A DNA stretch of 23,501 nt, taken from positions 1 through 23,501 of the forward strand of contig JBJENT010000028.1 of assembly GCA_051880335.1 (NCBI GenBank), given 5' to 3'. This document shows positions 15,102 through 23,135 of this stretch, one piece after another. Below the pieces are notes generated by a model. That model did not search any database, was not told the DNA's origin, and saw nothing but the letters and a program-made list of their open reading frames with translations. The position numbers and the translations under genes are program-made. How positions within the stretch are numbered: the first letter of the stretch is position 1; every line of letters begins with the position of its first letter. Source of the stretch: 1XD8-76 sp051880335 (GTDB lineage: Bacteria; Bacillota; Clostridia; Lachnospirales; Lachnospiraceae).

Positions 15102-17243
15102 TCACTCCTCACTTATTGCAAAGTCAATGGTCTTTGCAAACATATCTACCTGGTACACTTCTACCTTAATGGTCTGCCCCAGGGTATAACAATGTCCCAG
15201 ATGTTCTCCGATTAATTCATAGTGTTCTTCATCAAAAGTATAACGGTCTCCCGGCAGATAATCAACCGGAATCATACCTTCTACCGTATTAGGGAGTTCC
15301 ACATACACACCCCAGGCAGTGACACCGGAAATCACCCCTTCAAAGGTTTCTCCGATATGATCTGCCATATACTCTGCCTTTTTCAGTTTGTCTGTTTCCC
15401 GCTCTGCCTCTTCCGCTCTTCTCTCTGTCTGGGAACTATGTTTTGCCACTTCCGGTAAAATTTCACGATAGTGGTTCATTTTTTCTTCCGTCAGTCTGCC
15501 CCGGAGCTGATCCTTTATGATGCGGTGGATCTGTAAATCCGGATATCTCCGGATAGGAGAGGTAAAATGGCAGTAATACTGGCACGCAAGTCCAAAATGC
15601 CCGGTACACTCGGTGGTATATTTTGCCTGCTTCATGCTACGAAGGGTAAGTCTGCTGATCAATGCCTCTGCGTCACTTCCGTCCACTTTTTCCAAAAGCT
15701 TCTGAATCTCCTTGGGATGAATCTCATCCCGTCCCATTTTGATGGTATACCCCAGTCCACGTAAAAGATAAACCAGTTTTTTCATCTTGTCCGGGTCCGG
15801 ACTTTCATGGGTTCTGTATACAAAGGGGCTGTCCAGCCAGTAAAAATGCTGCGCTACTGTCTCATTGGCCATCAGCATGAAATCTTCTATCATCTTTGTT
15901 GCCACATTACGCTCATAAGGCTTTATGTCTGTAGGATGTCCCTGCTTGTCCAGTAAAATCTTACTTTCCGGGAAATCAAAATCAATGGATCCTCTCTTGC
16001 GTCTGTTTTTCCGGATGATTGCCGACAGTGCCTGCATATCCTGAAACATGGGAACCAGTTCCGCATATTCCCTTATCATCTCTTCATCATGGTCTTCCAA
16101 AATTTTCTTTACTGCAGTATAGGACATCCGGCGATCTACACAGATAACGGATTCCGTAATCCTGTAGTCGACCATATTCCCTTTTTCATCTATTTTCATC
16201 AGACAGGATAATGCCAGTCTGTCTTCTCCTGCATTCAGGGAGCAGATACCATTGGACAGAATATGTGGCAGCATGGGAATCACACGATCCACCAGATACA
16301 CGCTGGTACCACGGCTCACCGCTTCCCTATCCAGGGCAGAATTTTCCTGCACATAGTTAGATACATCTGCGATATGCACACCCAGATGAAAATACCCGTC
16401 TTCGATGGTAAGGCTGACTGCATCATCCAGATCCTTGGCATCCTCTCCATCGATGGTAACCATCTGCATATCCCGCAGATCCATTCTTCCTTCCCGGTCA
16501 GCGGCGGATACTTCTTTTGCTACTCTTGCTGCCTGTTCAAGCTGCTTCTCTGTAAATTCCACCGGCAGTTCAAAGCCTTTTACAATAGACATGATATCTA
16601 CACCCGGATCATTCACATGCCCCAGGATTTCAACGATTTTTCCTTCCGGATTCCGGCTTCCATTTTCCTCATCCACGTACTTTGTGATTTCTGCTACAAC
16701 CTTATGTCCGTCTACCGCACCCATGGATTTTTCCTTTGGAATAAAAATATCATAGGCAAATTTCGTATTGTCCGGTACCACGAATCCATAGTTTTTACTC
16801 TGCTGATAGATTCCTACAATCTGGGTAAATCCTCTGGCAATGATATCCGTCACTTCTGCTTCCTGCCGGTTTCCCCTTTGTCCCGGCAAAACCTTTACCC
16901 GAACCATATCTTTATGCATGGCCCCATGCACCTTGGACGCCGGAATGAAAAGATCTTCTTCCCGTCCCTCTACTGTAACAAAGCCGAACCCTTTTGCATG
17001 ACTGGTAAATACCCCGGTCATCACAGAGCCATCACCTTTCATGTATTTCCCCTTGGAAGTTATCCGTAGTTTCCCTTCCATCAAAAGCTGGTCCAGCACT
17101 TTTTTCAGCTCGTCCCTTTCCTCCTTTGATACCTGCAGGAATACAGCAAGTTCCTTTTCTTTCATGGGAACATACATTTCATCTTCCACCAACCTGCATA
17201 TCATGCTTTTTCTTTTTTCAAATAATTCACTCTGATCAGACAT
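15102..17243 (-). CDS. rnr: Ribonuclease R, 3'-5' exoribonuclease
   Basis: 713 residues from ATG 17243. An N-terminal winged-helix region is followed by a cold-shock domain (GVFTSHAKGFGFVTVEGREE, about 77-96). Next come a second OB fold (about 142-190), the RNB catalytic core with MVTIDGEDAKDLDDAVSL (acidic residues at 265-274), and a C-terminal S1 domain (GVISGVTAWGVYVELPNTVE). RNase R degrades structured RNA and the non-stop mRNAs released by tmRNA-SmpB, which fits its position just before smpB and ssrA. The start is uncertain: ATG 17243 has GGGGAAG close upstream, while ATG 17255 and TTG 17273 in the same frame lack a ribosome site. It lies downstream of secG, past a terminator, so it may be fed by read-through. 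Confidence 0.95.
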   Translation of the reverse strand: MSDQSELFEKRKSMICRLVEDEMYVPMKEKELAVFLQVSKEERDELKKVLDQLLMEGKLRITSKGKYMKGDGSVMTGVFTSHAKGFGFVTVEGREEDLFIPASKVHGAMHKDMVRVKVLPGQRGNRQEAEVTDIIARGFTQIVGIYQQSKNYGFVVPDNTKFAYDIFIPKEKSMGAVDGHKVVAEITKYVDEENGSRNPEGKIVEILGHVNDPGVDIMSIVKGFELPVEFTEKQLEQAARVAKEVSAADREGRMDLRDMQMVTIDGEDAKDLDDAVSLTIEDGYFHLGVHIADVSNYVQENSALDREAVSRGTSVYLVDRVIPMLPHILSNGICSLNAGEDRLALSCLMKIDEKGNMVDYRITESVICVDRRMSYTAVKKILEDHDEEMIREYAELVPMFQDMQALSAIIRKNRRKRGSIDFDFPESKILLDKQGHPTDIKPYERNVATKMIEDFMLMANETVAQHFYWLDSPFVYRTHESPDPDKMKKLVYLLRGLGYTIKMGRDEIHPKEIQKLLEKVDGSDAEALISRLTLRSMKQAKYTTECTGHFGLACQYYCHFTSPIRRYPDLQIHRIIKDQLRGRLTEEKMNHYREILPEVAKHSSQTERRAEEAERETDKLKKAEYMADHIGETFEGVISGVTAWGVYVELPNTVEGMIPVDYLPGDRYTFDEEHYELIGEHLGHCYTLGQTIKVEVYQVDMFAKTIDFAISEE

Positions 17244-17281
17244 TTTCTTCCCCATATCAACTAATTTAAACAAAGCAGAAA

Positions 17282-17307
17282 TAAAAAAACACCCTTTTGA
17301 AAGGGTG
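17282..17307 (-). terminator. Terminator after secG
   Basis: CACCCTTT and AAAGGGTG form a perfect 8-bp stem with a two-base minimal loop. On the minus strand it is followed by seven T residues. It lies between secG and rnr and should reduce, but perhaps not abolish, transcription into rnr. Confidence 0.92.
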
Positions 17308-17320
17308 CTTTCGGTACATC

Positions 17321-17560
17321 TTAAAATCTGTTAATGTTAAGTACAGCAGCCAGAACAATGAATAACACTGCAAGAATCTTTGTGATCTTTACAAGTGTTG
17401 CTTCCATAGAACGTCCTTTATTCTTTCCCCAATAGGATTCTGCTGCGCCACTAATAGCACCAAGTCCTGCGGACTTGCCTTCCTGCATTAATACTAACGC
17501 TACTAAAGCGATACAATCAATCATAAAAATTACGGTTAAAATAACTCTAAGTACTCCCAT
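17321..17560 (-). CDS. secG: SecG, preprotein translocase subunit
   Basis: 79-residue membrane protein of the SecYEG channel. Helix 1 is at about residues 3-24 (VILTVIFMIDCIALVALVLM). It is followed by the conserved QEGKSAGLGAISGAAESYWGK loop, and helix 2 is near the C-terminus (ILAVLFIVLAAVLN). AGGAGG lies about 8 nt before ATG 17560. The order secG, rnr, smpB, ssrA is common in Firmicutes. Confidence 0.96.
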   Translation of the reverse strand: MGVLRVILTVIFMIDCIALVALVLMQEGKSAGLGAISGAAESYWGKNKGRSMEATLVKITKILAVLFIVLAAVLNINRF

Positions 17561-17590
17561 TTCTACACCTCCTAATGCCGAGCAATCTTT

Positions 17591-17619
17591 AGTTTACCAT
17601 AGAAACACTACATTTTCAA
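17591..17619 (-). promoter_or_regulatory. Sigma-A promoter of secG
   Basis: TTGAAA (17619-17614) and TAAACT (17596-17591) are 17 bp apart on the minus strand. The transcript would start about 24 nt upstream of the secG start codon. Confidence 0.8.
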
Positions 17620-17696
17620 CTACTTTTTCATGTTGTTATGATTTTTCTATCATAATCAAATTTCTATGATTTTCCACTTTTTATTAAGACCACTTA

Positions 17697-18008
17697 TCAA
17701 GACAGTTTAAAATCATCATCTGAAAAAGCATCTGCTGCATCCGCTTCTTCTTCCATGATCATTTCTTTCAGTCTCGTAATGCTCCAGCACTTCTTAGCAC
17801 TTCCGTTCTGCCCATGGGTTGCTACCAGCACATCATATCTCTTCTGATATTTGCTGCATTCCAGGAAATAGATCAGACCAATGATAAGCATAGCCACAAG
17901 AATGACAACTACTGCTGCCGGGATAAAATAATTCGTTCCCATTTCCACAGAACCTGCCAACGGTGTTTCGATTTCATCAATTATTGTCAGTGTATAATTC
18001 TCTTCCAT
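17697..18008 (-). CDS. Small single-pass membrane protein of unknown function
   Basis: 103 residues. A short N-terminal segment (about 1-27, with IDEIETPLAGSVEMG) precedes one strong membrane helix at about 28-49 (FIPAAVVVILVAMLIIGLIY). A basic stop-transfer stretch (KYQKRY) and a ~50-residue tail follow, ending in an acidic run (MEEEADAADAFSDDDF). There is no cleavable signal, so the topology is probably N-out/C-in. GAGGG precedes ATG 18008. The EETPLAG-like stretch before a helix recalls the tails of some Clostridial surface proteins, but no such protein is attached here. It has its own promoter region and stands alone between secG and the LRR operon. No function is recognised. Confidence 0.8.
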   Translation of the reverse strand: MEENYTLTIIDEIETPLAGSVEMGTNYFIPAAVVVILVAMLIIGLIYFLECSKYQKRYDVLVATHGQNGSAKKCWSITRLKEMIMEEEADAADAFSDDDFKLS

Positions 18009-18035
18009 CTTTCCCTCGAGTATTTCTGAAAAACT

Positions 18036-18122
18036 GCATACTTTCTAACTTTGTATGCTTCCTGATACGTTTCGTATTCCCCAAGTTATATCAATATATA
18101 ACAACTATTTATATGTTTTCAA
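18036..18122 (-). promoter_or_regulatory. Promoter, palindrome and leader hairpins of the small membrane protein gene
   Basis: TTGAAA (18122-18117) is followed after 16-18 bp by TATATA or TATATT. That -10 region lies inside a palindrome with 7-bp arms, GTTATAT-N4-ATATAAC (18085-18102). The leader then has two small perfect hairpins: ATACG-N3-CGTAT (18065-18077) and GCATAC-N11-GTATGC (18036-18058). Confidence 0.6.
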
Positions 18123-18169
18123 TAATAAAGACGGTGTTTTTCAGGAAAACGGCTCAGATATTTTTAAAT

Positions 18170-19069
18170 TTATATGCATAAATTCTCAAAAAAATCTGTA
18201 TATCCCAGTTTTTCTTCTTTATACCGCATAAAAAATGCTTTCATCTCAGGATACTCGTTTCCGATTTCTCTGAGAATCTGGTCAAAATTATCTTCTGTCA
18301 GACAGCCAATCTCGGCAAACAATTTATAGTAGGCACTATCGTTTCCAAACTCCTTATGCAGTACCTGCCAGCTTTCTTCTGATTCCTTTCCTGCGGTATG
18401 CTCCTGTAAATAAGAAATCAATTCTTCCTTGACCTCCTCCTGAATCCCCAAAGGATGGAGCAGTCTCATGAAAGCAATTCGTACCTTGCTCTTTCTTTTC
18501 TGGTTTATATAATAATCCAAATTGTTTTCTTTGCTTCCATAATCCTCTTCTCCGCATAACAGCATCTTGGAAAAGCCTTCCCGATCCTTCCTATGCAAAA
18601 GCTGAAGCATTCTGGCATCCCACTGTTTCACCCATTCCTCATCACCTGCACGAAGGGGATGAAATAAAAATGGGGCATCCAGAAGGGTAACTGCTGCAGC
18701 CATAAGCCCTCCCACATCCGGGTGAGTCTCTGCAATATGGACCGCCTGAAGTTTGGGACATTCCTGAAAGATTCCCCTGCCGAAGGATATATTCTTTCTC
18801 GGAAGAAAAACTTCCCTGAGTTCATCGCAATATGCAAATGCCCAGTCCCCGATTTCCTCAATCTGGTCTTCCAGCCGGATACTTTGAATATTTTTGCAGG
18901 AAAGGAGCGCCTTTTTCCCTATGGACAGAATCGGCTTATCAGCCTGGGAGCAAAGAGACGGTATGTTCAGGTGAATATCGTCCCCTTTATATTCTGTAAC
19001 TTCCAGCCCTTTTTTATACTCTCTGCATTTCAAAAAGCCATTTTTTACCGGACATTTATATTCTGTCAT
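18170..19069 (-). CDS. BspA-like leucine-rich repeat protein, third gene of the VWA-MoxR operon
   Basis: 299 residues, no signal peptide or membrane helix, so intracellular, unlike most BspA-type surface proteins. Residues about 30-120 carry LRR_5-type repeats (ILSIGKKALLSCKNIQSIRL; IEEIGDWAFAYCDELREVFL; GRGIFQECPKLQAVHI). The remaining ~180 residues are helical and charged and match no family I know. TTGGAG lies upstream of ATG 19069, and the gap to the MoxR gene is 21 nt, so the three genes are one transcript. LRRs bind proteins, so this may be the substrate or partner adaptor of the ATPase; that role is inference. Confidence 0.85.
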   Translation of the reverse strand: MTEYKCPVKNGFLKCREYKKGLEVTEYKGDDIHLNIPSLCSQADKPILSIGKKALLSCKNIQSIRLEDQIEEIGDWAFAYCDELREVFLPRKNISFGRGIFQECPKLQAVHIAETHPDVGGLMAAAVTLLDAPFLFHPLRAGDEEWVKQWDARMLQLLHRKDREGFSKMLLCGEEDYGSKENNLDYYINQKRKSKVRIAFMRLLHPLGIQEEVKEELISYLQEHTAGKESEESWQVLHKEFGNDSAYYKLFAEIGCLTEDNFDQILREIGNEYPEMKAFFMRYKEEKLGYTDFFENLCI

Positions 19070-19090
19070 AAATATACTCCAAGTTATTCA

Positions 19091-20596
19091 TTACAAATCC
19101 AGTTTATCGATTTCAGCCATAAACTTACTTTGTCTGTCTGAAATCATCAGTTCCTCATTATGTTTCTGATAATCCGGACATCCAAATGTAGCAATAAATC
19201 TTGCACTGTACTCATTCACTGTAAGCTCTGTCACCAGAATCAGCATTTCATTTCCGTCTGCAAAGGCCTGTTCCGCAAATACAAATAAGTGATGCAGTTT
19301 TTCTCCAATCTGCTGCGTACTTTTTTTCATGGCATCTGCTTCCTGCTGGAAGGCGCTGCGGAGGCTGTCAAAAGCCTGTTCCGCACTGGATGCATTCCCG
19401 GTTCTGACCAGTTTCATACTCTGCTCCAAAAACCGTATGATAGAACGATTCTTGTATTTCTCCACATCGGAAAGGGCACCTGCTGCCATCAGGGAATGAA
19501 TCAGTTTTTCCCTGGCTTCCATTTGTTTTTCCATGCGGCCCAGCAGGTCTTCCACAGACCCGTCTTTTCCCATACTGCCCAGTGCTTTTCGCATCTCCAG
19601 AAGATAATCTGCTGTCCACATGACACTCTTCATATCTTCCTGTACCCGGTCAAGCAGCATACCCAGAAGGGAAAGCCTCTCATCAAAAGGTGCTGCCTTT
19701 GCTTTTTCCAGTGCATTTTCAGAAGCATTTCCGGATAAGATTTCTTCTATCTTATAATCATGTTTGTATTTATTATACAAATCATAATATGCAGTAAATT
19801 CCTTCACAATCTTATCATTTCTCAGATACTGTCCCACCAGATTCTCATCTACCGGAAGTTCCTCTTCCTCATACAACTGCAGAATCTGGGATAAATCCTC
19901 CCATCCTCTTGCTGTAACATAAGTTTTTCCTTTTACCGTGGTTTCAATATGATAAAAATGATCTTTTTTCAAGTCCAGATAGCTGATTACCGCATTATGG
20001 ATTCCTTTTGATACTGCATATTCTTTCCATGTATTATAATCGGCTTCTACTTCCATAACCTTTAGTCTGTCCAGGGTTACCACATCAAAGTCATGCACAG
20101 ACTTGTTATACTCCGGTGGGTTGCCGGCTGTCACGATAACCCATCCATCCGGCACCTGATGTCTACCGAATACCTTATACTGCAAAAACTGAAGCATGGA
20201 TGGAGAAAGTGTTTCCGATACGCAGTTGATCTCATCCAGAAAAAGAATACCTTCTTTCATACCGCTTTCTTTCATCACATCATAGATGGATGAGATGATC
20301 TCACTCATGGTGTATTCCGATACCTGATACTGTTTTTCTCCGAACTCTTTCTGATTGATGATCGGAAGCCCCAGTGCAGACTGTCTGGTATGATGGGTCA
20401 TAGAATAGGCTACCAGACCAATGGACAGTTCCTGAGCAATCTGTTCCATAATTGCAGTTTTTCCGATTCCCGGAGCACCAATCATAAAAATCGGTCTCTG
20501 TCTTACCACCGGAATCCGGTATTCTCCAAATTCGTCCTTTTTTAGATATAACTGAACTGTATCTTTGATATACTCTTTTGCCTGTTTGATATTCAT
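19091..20596 (-). CDS. MoxR-type AAA+ ATPase
   Basis: 501-residue cytoplasmic ATPase. Walker A is GAPGIGKT (40-47), Walker B ILFLDE (117-122), sensor 1 is Asn159 in TAGNPPEYN, and LDRLKVMEV (from 175) holds the probable arginine finger. The region from about 230 on is helical, with little similarity that I can name. MoxR ATPases act as chaperones for VWA-domain partners, loading metal or remodelling complexes; the gene just upstream encodes such a protein. AAGGAG is 7 nt before ATG 20596; the VWA gene ends 13 nt upstream. An annotator might call it simply AAA family ATPase. Target unknown. Confidence 0.93.
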   Translation of the reverse strand: MNIKQAKEYIKDTVQLYLKKDEFGEYRIPVVRQRPIFMIGAPGIGKTAIMEQIAQELSIGLVAYSMTHHTRQSALGLPIINQKEFGEKQYQVSEYTMSEIISSIYDVMKESGMKEGILFLDEINCVSETLSPSMLQFLQYKVFGRHQVPDGWVIVTAGNPPEYNKSVHDFDVVTLDRLKVMEVEADYNTWKEYAVSKGIHNAVISYLDLKKDHFYHIETTVKGKTYVTARGWEDLSQILQLYEEEELPVDENLVGQYLRNDKIVKEFTAYYDLYNKYKHDYKIEEILSGNASENALEKAKAAPFDERLSLLGMLLDRVQEDMKSVMWTADYLLEMRKALGSMGKDGSVEDLLGRMEKQMEAREKLIHSLMAAGALSDVEKYKNRSIIRFLEQSMKLVRTGNASSAEQAFDSLRSAFQQEADAMKKSTQQIGEKLHHLFVFAEQAFADGNEMLILVTELTVNEYSARFIATFGCPDYQKHNEELMISDRQSKFMAEIDKLDL

Positions 20597-20609
20597 GCAC
20601 GCACTCCTT

Positions 20610-21938
20610 CTATTCTATCCTGTCTTCTTCGTCACTCTCTTTATTTGTTTCGTCCTCTTCCAGTTCCTCTTCCTCCAGCACAACCTGAATCGCCCACACC
20701 GGAAGCTTTGGTCTTCTCTCATCCTCATTCAAAAAAGCAAAGATCACATCATATCCCGGCATCTGTTCCGGATAAACTCCGTAACCATCCGTAAAATAGA
20801 TCAGCCCTTTTAAATTTTCAAATGTATCGTCCAATATCAACTGGTTTACATAATCAAATACCGGTCGGAAGTCAGTTGCTCCAAATCCGGAAAGCTTTCC
20901 GTTTTTTATAAACTCGTCAAAATCTTCTTCACAGGTGATCACCGTATCACTTTGTACCTCGTGGTCACACTGCACGATATGGACATGGATTCTGGTGAAA
21001 AAATTTTCGCTTCCCTTCAAAATGGAATAGGTCCTATTCAGGAAATTGCGGACAATCTTTCCCCGACAGGATGCCGATGTATCGATTGCAATGACAAATT
21101 CCTTTACTTTTTTAATGTCCTTATACTCTAAGGGTTCTACCATGGGAACATTTCCATACAGATTTAGTCCATAAGTATAGTAAATATAATCAAACTCCTC
21201 GTCGTTTGGCTTGATTTCCTCTCCCATGACTGTAAAACGTTTTAAAATATCCCGATAATCGTACCGGTCTTTTGTGGCCTCAGCAAGGTTCTGCTCCATT
21301 GCCTCTGAGTTGCCCTTGTCCTTGGAAAAGGTTTTTAAATCTGTCCGGATTCTCTGGCTCAGCTTTTTCCAGTCTGCCAGTGAAATATTCATCTGCTCCG
21401 GTTCGTTCCAAAAAGTATGCTCATCCCTCCGGAACAAAAGCCTTAAATCAGTCAGATATTCTTCTGTAACACCTTCCCGAAGGAAATACTTATATATTTT
21501 TTCAGCAGTCAGGGAAACCCCATTATTTTTCAATTTTTCCAGTGCTGCCCTAAGCTCTGCATCTTTTCGAATGGAAAAAGCTGCTGTTTTCATCTCCAGA
21601 ATACTGTTCTCCACAGCAATATCCACTGCTACGTCCCAATATTTCTTATTTACCTTATCGTATCCAAAGGGGTGAAAAAACACCAGATGCAGCAGGCTGT
21701 GCAGATAAGATCTGGAAATATAGGCCGGCTCTCTTTTATAAGTCCTCAAAATGTAGGCCGGATCGTAATACAGATGGGAACCATCTGCCGCCATCCCTTT
21801 CAGACCGTTATAAGGAGTAATCTGCATTCTGGAAAGAGCCACATCCAGAAACCGCATATTCATCAGAATATTATCTCTGGACAAATGCAGAATATCCTTC
21901 GCCAATTGTTCTATTTTTGCATCCTTTTCGTTCTGCAT
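20610..21938 (-). CDS. VWA-like (DUF2201-type) protein, partner of the MoxR ATPase
   Basis: 442 residues. The N-terminal part resembles the DUF2201 putative metallopeptidase domain, with SYLHSLLHLVFFHPF at 78-91. The expected HExxH glutamate is replaced (His80-Ser-Leu-Leu-His84), so peptidase activity is doubtful. The C-terminal VWA-like domain starts at about 280 and has a complete MIDAS: DTSAS (286-290), Thr355 in GATDFRP and Asp384 in FTDGYG, so metal binding should be intact. The last ~20 residues are almost all acidic. AGGAAGG precedes ATG 21938. It is the first gene of the operon; a perfect 9-bp inverted repeat lies about 50 bp upstream. Confidence 0.9.
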   Translation of the reverse strand: MQNEKDAKIEQLAKDILHLSRDNILMNMRFLDVALSRMQITPYNGLKGMAADGSHLYYDPAYILRTYKREPAYISRSYLHSLLHLVFFHPFGYDKVNKKYWDVAVDIAVENSILEMKTAAFSIRKDAELRAALEKLKNNGVSLTAEKIYKYFLREGVTEEYLTDLRLLFRRDEHTFWNEPEQMNISLADWKKLSQRIRTDLKTFSKDKGNSEAMEQNLAEATKDRYDYRDILKRFTVMGEEIKPNDEEFDYIYYTYGLNLYGNVPMVEPLEYKDIKKVKEFVIAIDTSASCRGKIVRNFLNRTYSILKGSENFFTRIHVHIVQCDHEVQSDTVITCEEDFDEFIKNGKLSGFGATDFRPVFDYVNQLILDDTFENLKGLIYFTDGYGVYPEQMPGYDVIFAFLNEDERRPKLPVWAIQVVLEEEELEEDETNKESDEEDRIE

Positions 21939-21986
21939 ACAGCCTTCCTTTCCACTCTTTTTCCATCTATTCTATCATATTTTATA

Positions 21987-22009
21987 ATGTTCCATCTTTT
22001 ATGGAACAT
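21987..22009 (-). promoter_or_regulatory. Perfect 9-bp inverted repeat upstream of the VWA-MoxR-LRR operon
   Basis: ATGTTCCAT-N5-ATGGAACAT (23 bp) lies between the oxidoreductase gene and the VWA gene, next to AT-rich TATAAAATATGAT that could serve as a -10 region. There is no U-run after it in either direction, so an operator is more likely than a terminator. Confidence 0.6.
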
Positions 22010-22019
22010 ACTTTGATTT

Positions 22020-22994
22020 CTATTTCTCTGTCTGAAGTGTGACACTTCTTGCCTGATCCAGGATTTCACCTACTATCCTGCTTTGCTCCAGCATATCGTA
22101 GCAAAATGCATAATCTTCCTGTTCCAGGATATGGGCAAAGGCATAAAACTCGTGCATCAGGCGATGTTCAAACCGATTTTCCCGGTAGCACTCCTTCTGC
22201 CCCTTGTTATCCTGAAACTCCACCAGTTCCAGGGTATTAGGTGCAGTAGGGATACAGATACTTCCCTTGTCCCCCTGAATCATATTCATCATGGGGGCAC
22301 CACAGTCTTTTGCTGCAATGCAGACACACTGAAAGGTCTGGTACTGCATGACCAGAACCCCTGAGGTATCCACTCCCTGTTCCATATTGGGGAAGTAATC
22401 TACCTTTTCCGGCCTGCCAAATAGGCCCACTGCCAGATGAATGTTATAAACATTCAGATCCATCAGGGCTCCGCCGCCATATTTCCAATCAAAAACAGGC
22501 AGGATCTCTCCTTTTTTAAACCGGTCATACCGGGTGGAGTACTGGGAATAATTAAAGCAAACCAGTTTTACATCTCCCACCTTAGGCAAAAGCACTTTTA
22601 TCCGGTCAAAATTCGGCAGATACTGGTTGTTGATCGCCTCCAGTAACATGCATTTCTTTTCCTTTGCCAGATCGATCAGCTCCTGAGTCTCTGCCAGATT
22701 CATGGCAAAAGGTTTTTCCAGAATGACATGCTTGCCTGCTTCCAATGCTTTTTTCGTATATTCATAATGGAAGGGATTCAAAAGAGCTATGTAGATGACC
22801 TCCACATCACTATGCAGTATTTCATCATAATCATAAGAAACTCTTTTGATTCCATGGGTTTCTGCCAGATGTTCCAGTTTTTCTTTGCTGTGCTCCCTTC
22901 CCCATATCACTTCCAGAGAAAAGGGAAATGTCTGATCCACTGCACTGAGCAGCTGATTTACGATCAGTCCCGATCCGATAATTGCTAATTTCAT
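22020..22994 (-). CDS. Gfo/Idh/MocA family NAD(P)-dependent oxidoreductase
   Basis: 324 residues, the usual family length. The N-terminal Rossmann fold has IIGSGLIVNQLL (the glycine motif) and IALLNPFHYEY. The family's EKPF block (HVILEKPFAMNLAET), with the catalytic Lys, follows. The C-terminal sheet domain has GGGALMDLNVYNIHLA with the conserved Asp and His. Members oxidise or reduce sugars, polyols or their derivatives in the cytoplasm; the substrate cannot be told. GGAG precedes ATG 22994. It is transcribed the same way as the VWA operon but separated from it by the inverted repeat, so it may be a separate unit. Confidence 0.93.
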   Translation of the reverse strand: MKLAIIGSGLIVNQLLSAVDQTFPFSLEVIWGREHSKEKLEHLAETHGIKRVSYDYDEILHSDVEVIYIALLNPFHYEYTKKALEAGKHVILEKPFAMNLAETQELIDLAKEKKCMLLEAINNQYLPNFDRIKVLLPKVGDVKLVCFNYSQYSTRYDRFKKGEILPVFDWKYGGGALMDLNVYNIHLAVGLFGRPEKVDYFPNMEQGVDTSGVLVMQYQTFQCVCIAAKDCGAPMMNMIQGDKGSICIPTAPNTLELVEFQDNKGQKECYRENRFEHRLMHEFYAFAHILEQEDYAFCYDMLEQSRIVGEILDQARSVTLQTEK

Positions 22995-23010
22995 AATGAC
23001 TCCATATCTG

Positions 23011-23119
23011 TAAAATCAAATAAAATGCTCTTTGCTGCTTTCCTTTTGCTCATGAGATTATCTTGCCATATAAAATCAAATAGAATGCTCTTTGCAGACA
23101 AAGCATTTTATTCGATTTT
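23011..23119 (-). repeat. Direct repeats and a large inverted repeat between DUF554 and oxidoreductase genes
   Basis: A 25-bp sequence at 23011-23035 is repeated at 23071-23095 with one difference, exactly 60 bp apart. The inverse of the same sequence is at 23099-23119. On the leftward RNA the 23119-23099 arm can pair with either copy; the distant copy pairs slightly better. The near pairing makes a stem of about 21 bp followed by TTTTATAT, resembling a terminator for the DUF554 gene. Confidence 0.8.
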
Positions 23120-23135
23120 GCATGGCGCTGAATAG

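Noticed and set aside
16263..17069. 268-codon frame antisense to rnr
   Set aside because: Lies wholly inside the conserved RNase R gene on the other strand, His/Cys/Phe-rich as expected for a shadow frame, with no ribosome site.
17636..17655. TTATGAT/ATCATAA inverted repeat as a terminator for the small membrane protein gene
   Set aside because: All A-T apart from one pair per arm and not followed by a U-run on the leftward transcript; could be chance in AT-rich DNA.
21987..22009. LexA/SOS box
   Set aside because: The order is GTTC...GAAC with a long gap; the Gram-positive LexA site is GAAC-N4-GTTC.
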